64,000 nucleotides of DNA from Heterohyrax brucei. Lineage: Eukaryota; Chordata; Mammalia; Hyracoidea; Procaviidae. The DNA lies in contig CM053146.1 in assembly GCA_028571685.1 (NCBI GenBank), forward strand, positions 23,471,431 to 23,535,430. The letters run 5' to 3'. A model generated the notes under the pieces. It was not told where the DNA came from. It did not search any database and saw nothing but the letters and a program-made list of their open reading frames with translations. The position numbers and the translations under genes were made by a program. Below are positions 58,740 to 64,000 of the stretch, piece after piece (position 1 is the first letter of the stretch; every line of letters begins with the position of its first letter).

Positions 58740-58925
58740 ACTCAGTGAAGGCAAAATCATGGACATAAATAAGGAAGGTAGTTGTGATAAAAAGAATGAA
58801 GACGTACCAGAGGAAATGATAATGGCAAAAACTTCACATGGAAAGAACTCTTAGACACACTTCACAACATTCAGAAATGCAAAAGATAAAGTAATGAAAG
58901 CTGATCCAGATTTAGAAGGGAGTAA
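58740..58925 (+). mobile_element. Possible Tigger-type transposase remnant
   Basis: Frames read NEDVPEEMIMAKTSHGK and, after a frameshift, KELLDTLHNIQK...ADPDLEGSKT, similar in pattern to the C-terminal tail of Tigger/CENPB-like transposases (recalled pattern ..LKEL.E.FHNIE.AKDK.LEADPNLERSMT). Short and frameshifted. Confidence 0.35.
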
Positions 58926-58931
58926 GACAAC

Positions 58932-59088
58932 TGGTGGAAACCAGAGCAACACGGTGGTAAAGCGATGCAGCTGCTAACCAACAGGCTGGCAGTTTGAATC
59001 CACCAGGTACTCCCAGGAAACCCTGTGGGCAGTTCTACTCTGTCCTGCGGGGTTTCTGTAACTCAGAATCAACTCAATGGCAGTGAAT
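58932..59088 (+). mobile_element. AfroSINE
   Basis: ggtggaaaccagagcaacacggtggtaaagcgatgcagctgctaacc...ggtttctgtaactcagaatc...ggcagtgaatag. Confidence 0.85.
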
Positions 59089-59221
59089 AGAGAAGATGCT
59101 ACCTCTGTATTGAATTATTGTATGATTAGAAAAAGGCAAGCACTCTTGGTAAGTTTTTTTTTAACAATAAAATAAAATAAAATACTTTAATTATCAATGC
59201 GTCAGTTGTTTTACATTGTAT

Positions 59222-59780
59222 TAAGTACTTGGATTCACAATTAACACTCATAGAAGTAGTAATCAAAAAATCAAATGATATACATTGCATTGAGCAAATC
59301 TGCCCCAAAACAGTTCTTCAAAATGTTGAAAAGTAAAGATGTCACCTAAGGTATGCCTGACCCAAGCCACGGTGTTTTCAATTGCCTCATATGCATGAAA
59401 AAGTTGGACGATGACTAAGGAAGACCAAAGAAGAATTGACGCCTTTGAATTATGGTATTGGTGAAGAATATTTAATATTCCACAGAATGGTGAAAGAATA
59501 AGTAAATCTGTCTTAGAAGAAGCACAACCAGAATGTTCCTTAGCAGCAAGGATAGTGAGACTTTGCTTCACATATTTTGGACGTTTTATTAGGAGGGACC
59601 ATTCCTGGAGAAGGACTTCATGCTTGGTAAAAAAAAGGGTCAGGTAAAAAGAGGAAGACCCTCAATGAGATGGATTGACACAGGAACTGTAACAATGGAC
59701 TCAAGCATAACAATGACTGTGAAGATGGTACAGGACTGAGCTGTATTTCCTTCCGCTGGTGCCTAACAACAGCAACTAGC
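59222..59780 (+). mobile_element. RTE1 3' part
   Basis: aagtacttggattcacaattaacactcatagaag...aagatgtcacctaaggtatgcctgacccaagccac...ggagaaggacttcatgcttgg...ggtgcctaacaacagcaac. A T/A-rich run (taaaataaaataaaatac) precedes it. Confidence 0.88.
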
Positions 59781-59787
59781 AATTATT

Positions 59788-59975
59788 GAAGTCCCTGGGT
59801 ACTGCAAGCTGTGAACACACTCAGCTGCTAACTGAAAGGCTGGTGATTCCAGTCTACTCAGAGGTATTGGTGGTCTACTTGTAAAAAATCACCTACTGAA
59901 AACATTATGGTGCACAGTTTTACTTTGACACACATGGTACCGTTATGAGCTGAAACCAAAGCAATGGCAAATGGC
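59788..59975 (+). mobile_element. AfroSINE, long type
   Basis: gtccctgggtactgcaagctgtgaacacactcagctgctaac...ctactgaaaacattatggtgcacagttttac...aaagcaatggcaa. It sits directly behind the RTE tail. Confidence 0.8.
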
Positions 59976-60206
59976 TGTTAAGTAAATATTAGCTTTACTA
60001 TTTTTTTAAATTGCCTATACACTTACTAATGTTTTGAGAAAAAAAATTGAAAGACCATGGAACAAGTATAAATTTTCCCGTTGATTACTAAGATTGCTTT
60101 ACATGATTTCAGCTTGCACAGTCCACATAAAGAGCCTTCAATTAAAATGACTGAAATATCACCCATTGTTTTAACTCCATCCTGTCGCCTTCTCTAGTGT
60201 TCTGGA

Positions 60207-60408
60207 ATCCTAGGACACACCAGTTGCTGTGAAGTCCTCTACTCATGGCAAATTTATATGTGTCAGGTAAGAACTATGTTCCACAGGATTTTCAATGGCT
60301 TATGTTTTGGAAGACTTTCTGATCGCCAGGCTTTTCTTCCAAGGAGCTTCTCTGTGAACTCAAACCTCTTGATTAGTAGCTGAGTGCATTAAAGATCTGC
60401 ACCCCTTT
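60207..60408 (-). mobile_element. AfroSINE, long type
   Basis: Minus strand: accagttgctgtgaagtcctctactcatggcaaat...ttccacaggattttcaatggc...gatcgccaggcttttcttccaaggagc...gattagtagctgagtgc. Confidence 0.82.
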
Positions 60409-61005
60409 GAGGTTCTCAGATAGGTAGGTGGCCAGCAAGATGCCTTTCTTTTCCTGTCTACCACACTCTCTAAGCCAGCAATCAGGTAGTCATAACTGAC
60501 TCCTCTGCTCCCTCACTCTACTTGTTAGCTCCAAGTCCTGCCTAGTCTGTCTCCTAAACTTCCCTTGATTCTGACCCTCATTTCTATTTCCACTGTTGGT
60601 CTTAGTTTTACTTCTCACTGTCTCTGCTACAACTAGTTCATAATTATTGCTTCACCCGTCAGTCTATTTTAATTAGAGTACACCCTTCATACAACTTCCA
60701 GAGTTACTGATTTAGAAAAGAAATAGACTGTTGCCCTTAGTGAGTGGAACTTCCCAACATTTCCCAAAGAAATCCTGTCCATTTAAGCATCCAGACCCTT
60801 CCTTGTTGTGTTTTTCTTTCTGGGCTGTCTTCTCCCTCTTCTTTTCTGGGCTAATTTACTCACAGTTTAAGATCCATTACAAATACTTCCCATCTAGGGG
60901 TCACCAAATGTAGTTATTACTTTTTTCTGTGCTCTCATATGCCTTACTTACACTTTCATACGTATCCTGGAATGTAACATATTTATTGGTCCATATTTCC
61001 TGGAC
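60409..61005. other. Unassigned sequence
   Basis: Pyrimidine-rich, no recognised feature. Confidence 0.4.
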
Positions 61006-61160
61006 AGTCCCTGATGGCTCAGTGTTCAGGAGTTCAGCCACTAACTCAAAGATCAGCAGTTCAAATCCACCAGCCGCTCCTTGGTAACTCTGTGGGGCTA
61101 TTCTTCTTTGTCCTGCAGGGTCGTTATGAGTCAGAATTGATTCTTCAGCAATGCAACATT
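61006..61160 (+). mobile_element. AfroSINE
   Basis: tccctgatggctcagtgttcagg...gcagttcaaatccaccagccgctccttgg...gggtcgttatgagtcagaattgattc. Confidence 0.88.
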
Positions 61161-61487
61161 TTTTGTTAGCAGTCTCTACGTCTTCAAGGCAAGGAGTTTG
61201 TCTTATTTTTCCAGTGCAGGAACAACAGCAACAATATCAACACCAGTAATATCAACACACTTATAAATAAATGTTTGCTACGAAACAAAAAGAAGTTGTA
61301 GCTGCATGTGACTTCGTGAGACATAATAATCTAACTGGAATGTGCTAGAAAACTTCCCACACACACATTTCTGCTAAATTACTAGTCAATGATAAGAATT
61401 TGTGCGATAAATTTAGCTAAAGTGTGTTTGCACATGAACGAAGTTATTTGAAGTTCAAAAACTGATATAACTTATTGTAGATACTTG
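61161..61487. other. Unassigned AT-rich sequence
   Basis: No recognised feature. Confidence 0.4.
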
Positions 61488-61675
61488 AATGGTATAAACA
61501 GTTACCATGCTTGACTGCCAACTGAAAGGCTGGGTGTTCAAGTTCACCCAAAGATGCTTTGGAAGAAAGGCCTAATGATCTACTTATGAAAGATCAGGCA
61601 CTGAAAACCTTACAGAGCACAGTTCTACTCTGACACATGTGGGGTCACCATGAGTCAGAATAGGCTTAGCAGCAA
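61488..61675 (+). mobile_element. AfroSINE, long type
   Basis: ggtataaacagttaccatgcttgactgccaactgaaaggctggg...ggaagaaaggcctaatgatctac...gtggggtcaccatgagtcagaatagg. Confidence 0.85.
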
Positions 61676-62782
61676 CTGGAACTATACTGATAACTTCAGT
61701 AGATGCATTTAACTAATAGATGTTTATATGAAACATTTAAGTTTGTTGGTTAACAGGAGGCATGCTGGCATTCAAATATGCTTCTCTACAGTAGGACCCT
61801 TGGCAGGTAATCCCATTCTTGTGGAAATCTGACTGGGGGCATGGCCCACCATCTCCTGTTTGAGAAGTTTCCTCTCTGGAAGCCTCTGTGAACGAGGTCT
61901 GACCTGCTTTGCTGTCCAGGGAGTGTCCTGGGGACATGTTTATGTGGTACAGGCAAAGGAAAAGCAGAGGAACGAATTCCTGTCTGTGGCTCAGAATATA
62001 AATCTGTCACAGGTGCCTTCCAAAGACAGTTTGCCTAGGAGTAATGAAGTGAGGGAATCTGTAGGTGACCAGGGATGACACAGTAAACTCCAAATAACTC
62101 ACTATGATTAGAGAATTAGCAAGGACTGAGGTTAGCTGGTGATACAGAATGCATAAATTTCCTCTGCGGTAAATGAGACTTGAATCTGAGGACCAGGGGA
62201 AGGAGATAGCTCTTCTCTGCAGCTAGATCAGGGCTTAAAGGTGAGACATCTCTGAACAAACTCAAAGGACTGCCCTTTGAAGATGATGGTCAAAGCTGAC
62301 AGACAGATGACAGTCCCCAGAATCACAAAAGGCTGAGTCTGCAGACTGCTGGCAGAGACACAGGGTACTTTCCCAGATGGGGCCAAAGCCTCCTCGTGCC
62401 CCATGGGTGAAGGTGGGTCTCAGAAGAGCAGAAGCTAATGTTCGTTCAGTTCCCAGATTTTCATTTTAGCCCACCGTGGAGGAACCCGGAACTCTTCTCT
62501 ATGGCCCACACCCAGAACTAACTCCTCACAAACTTGTTTGGTTATATTAGTAGTAATAATAACAATGTTTCAAAACCAATTTTCAGTTTGCAGAATGTGT
62601 TCATGCATATTTTCTCACTGAGTCTCATGATAAACTAGGAAAACAGACAGGAGGATAGCATCTGCAGTGACCCTAAACTTTCTCATAATTGAACTTTTAT
62701 TTTTTTGGAAAATAATACATGTTCATTGAACAAACTTGAGAAAATGGAGGTGATAGTGAAGGCAAAATTCCAATCATCTATA
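61676..62782. other. Unassigned sequence
   Basis: No gene recognised. Short antisense frames at 61737-62010. A MIR-like hint at about 62575-62660 is too weak to call. Confidence 0.4.
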
Positions 62783-62935
62783 ATCCTGATGGTGTAGTGG
62801 ATAAGTACAGCAGATGACCAAAAGGTCAGCAGTTCAAATCTACCAGGAGCTCCTCGGAAACTCTATGGGGCACTTCTACTGTGGTCTAGAGGGTCTCTGT
62901 GAGTCACAATCAATTCGATGTTTGGTTTGATTTTA
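62783..62935 (+). mobile_element. AfroSINE
   Basis: atcctgatggtgtagtggataagtacagcagatgaccaaaaggtcagcagttcaaatctaccagg...gggtctctgtgagtcacaatc...ggtttgattttatttttgg. Confidence 0.88.
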
Positions 62936-63030
62936 TTTTTGGTTTATTAATCTCATCATAGAGTTATATGGCCTTCCATTTTCTACGCCAGTTTGTATGC
63001 CATTTATATTGTTTTGATACTTACAACATA

Positions 63031-63564
63031 CGAGGTCAACAATTAAGTTTGCAAACTCATCCTGTAAAAAGTGCTACATCCTTCATTGCTGAGTATCACT
63101 ACAGTTACCTCGGAAGTACTCCCCTTGGAAAGCTGTGCACTGACACTAGTTTCTCGTGTACCCTTCAAAACTTTTTTTGGAATGATTATCAAAGGTGTAG
63201 TCATATTACCCTTGATGTCCTGCATGTCATCAAAATGTCTTCGTTTCATTGTTTTCTTTATATTCTGGTGAAGCAAAAAGTCTTTGGGGGCCAGATACGC
63301 TGAGTAAAGAGGGTGTTCCAATATTTGCTTATTGCCTAAAAACTGCCTCACAGACAACTATGCAATTAAGTTTGCAGACTTGTCACTGTGCTCAATGACC
63401 ATTCCAGAAAGAATTCCAAAATTGCTTTGAAGGGTGGACTAAGCACTAGCATGGGTGCCTAGCTTCCCAAGGGGAGTACTTCAAAAGTGACCATAGTGAT
63501 ATTCAGCAGTGAGGTATGTAGCACTTAAGACAATTAAATTTTCAGATGTAATTGTCAGACCTCA
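63031..63564. mobile_element. Mariner-derived fold-back MITE, copy 3
   Basis: A 534-bp element flanked by TA on both sides (63029-63030, 63565-63566). Left end cgaggtcaacaattaagttt, right end aattgtcagacctca in reverse. Left arm 63031 to about 63190 and right arm about 63385-63564 are inverted copies (ttcaaaactttttttggaatgatta against gaccattccagaaagaattccaaaattgctttg, and onward). The spacer's minus strand (frame 63043-63357) encodes LEHPLYSAYLAPKDFLLHQN, the mariner transposase segment around the third catalytic aspartate, then KRRHFDDMQDIKGN. Confidence 0.85.
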
Positions 63565-63756
63565 TAGTCTTTATTCTTCTTAATTAGAAAAGCATTTACG
63601 TATCAATAGATAAACAGTTACATTATCTTTTTAATGAGTATATATATACTATTCTACTGTATTGATGTACTTTTATTTAATCAATCCCCTGGCATTAAAA
63701 CTAGTTATTAGAATTATTTTTACATATTAATAAATTAAACCAGTCATCCTTGTATG

Positions 63757-63850
63757 TTCCTTGAAGATTACAGAGATGAAAATTCTATGAACATTCTACT
63801 CTCTCACATGGGTTGCTATGAGTCAGAATCAACATGATGGCTCCTGATAA
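63757..63850 (+). mobile_element. AfroSINE 3' fragment
   Basis: cttgaagattacagagatgaaaattctatgaac...acatgggttgctatgagtcagaatcaacatgatgg: the 3' half of a SINE. Confidence 0.7.
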
Positions 63851-64000
63851 ACACAACAGTCCTTGTGTTGTTATACATCAATATGCAACAATTATAAAAT
63901 TAGTAAAAATAGTTTACACTAAATAAGCATTTTTAATGTTCAAAATATTAATATGGCTAACATCTTTGTGACTAAATCATCAGACACATTCATGGTTATT

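Noticed and set aside
1..64000. CRISPR arrays, operons, phage or other prokaryotic systems
   Set aside because: Every recognisable element is mammalian; there are no regularly spaced palindromic repeats and no long bacterial-type frames.
1..64000. Endogenous retrovirus with intact gag, pol or env
   Set aside because: Only MaLR-type LTRs and one non-coding internal fragment were found; no retroviral protein motif was seen in the frames.

Overview
This is repeat-dense mammalian nuclear DNA, most likely from an afrotherian (elephant or a close relative such as manatee or hyrax). The clues are: (i) about 20 copies of a tRNA-derived SINE with the afrotherian core (cgcyatgagtcggaatcgac, followed by a short T- or TTG-rich tail); (ii) at least seven fragments of an RTE/BovB-type LINE ending in taacaacaacaa (RTE1_LA-like); (iii) L1 elements with an afrotherian-type 3' UTR; (iv) MaLR-type LTRs starting tgtcatggattg and ending gactaagaca. 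Family names come from recall of consensus sequences, not from a search. I found no host protein-coding gene, no rRNA or tRNA gene, and no CRISPR or bacterial feature. The window looks like intergenic or intronic DNA.

Layout. 1-14.75 kb is a stack of L1 elements, all on the minus strand: the 5' end of one L1 (1-1585); an older L1 (1586-14745) split by an RTE 3' end, a SINE and a pair of younger L1s; the younger pair itself (3665-6937 and 6938-12035). The older L1 keeps a degenerate ~50-bp tandem array in its 5' UTR position. 14.75-26.2 kb is the least repetitive part: MIR, L2, a TA-flanked MITE, MLT1-like LTRs, SINEs, and one unexplained 128-codon open frame (16166-16552). 26.2-33.2 kb has an L1 3' UTR, a mariner fold-back element, an RTE copy broken by an LTR that is itself broken by another LTR, a 67-bp L1 insertion in a SINE, a SINE with a tRNA-Gly-like head, and an RTE copy with an inverted 5' part. 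33.5-44.45 kb is one full-length-type minus-strand L1 carrying a younger L1 (exact 17-bp target duplication apart from one mismatch), two head-to-tail LTRs and SINEs. 44.6-54.6 kb has SINEs, an LTR, a nearly complete RTE in two opposed halves (twin-priming type), an LTR plus MaLR internal segment bounded by a 22-bp direct repeat, and another RTE piece. 54.6-64 kb is mostly unassigned sequence with scattered SINEs, RTE ends and two more mariner fold-back elements.

The elements form a readable insertion history. L1 machinery plausibly moved the L1s. RTE machinery plausibly moved the RTE1 copies and the tRNA-Gly/RTE composite SINEs. Mariner transposase acting in trans plausibly moved the fold-back elements. 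All reading frames of the autonomous elements are broken, so nothing here looks able to move by itself. The least explained items are the fold-back mariner family (three copies), the composite SINE, the 50-bp array in an L1 promoter position, and the orphan 128-codon frame.
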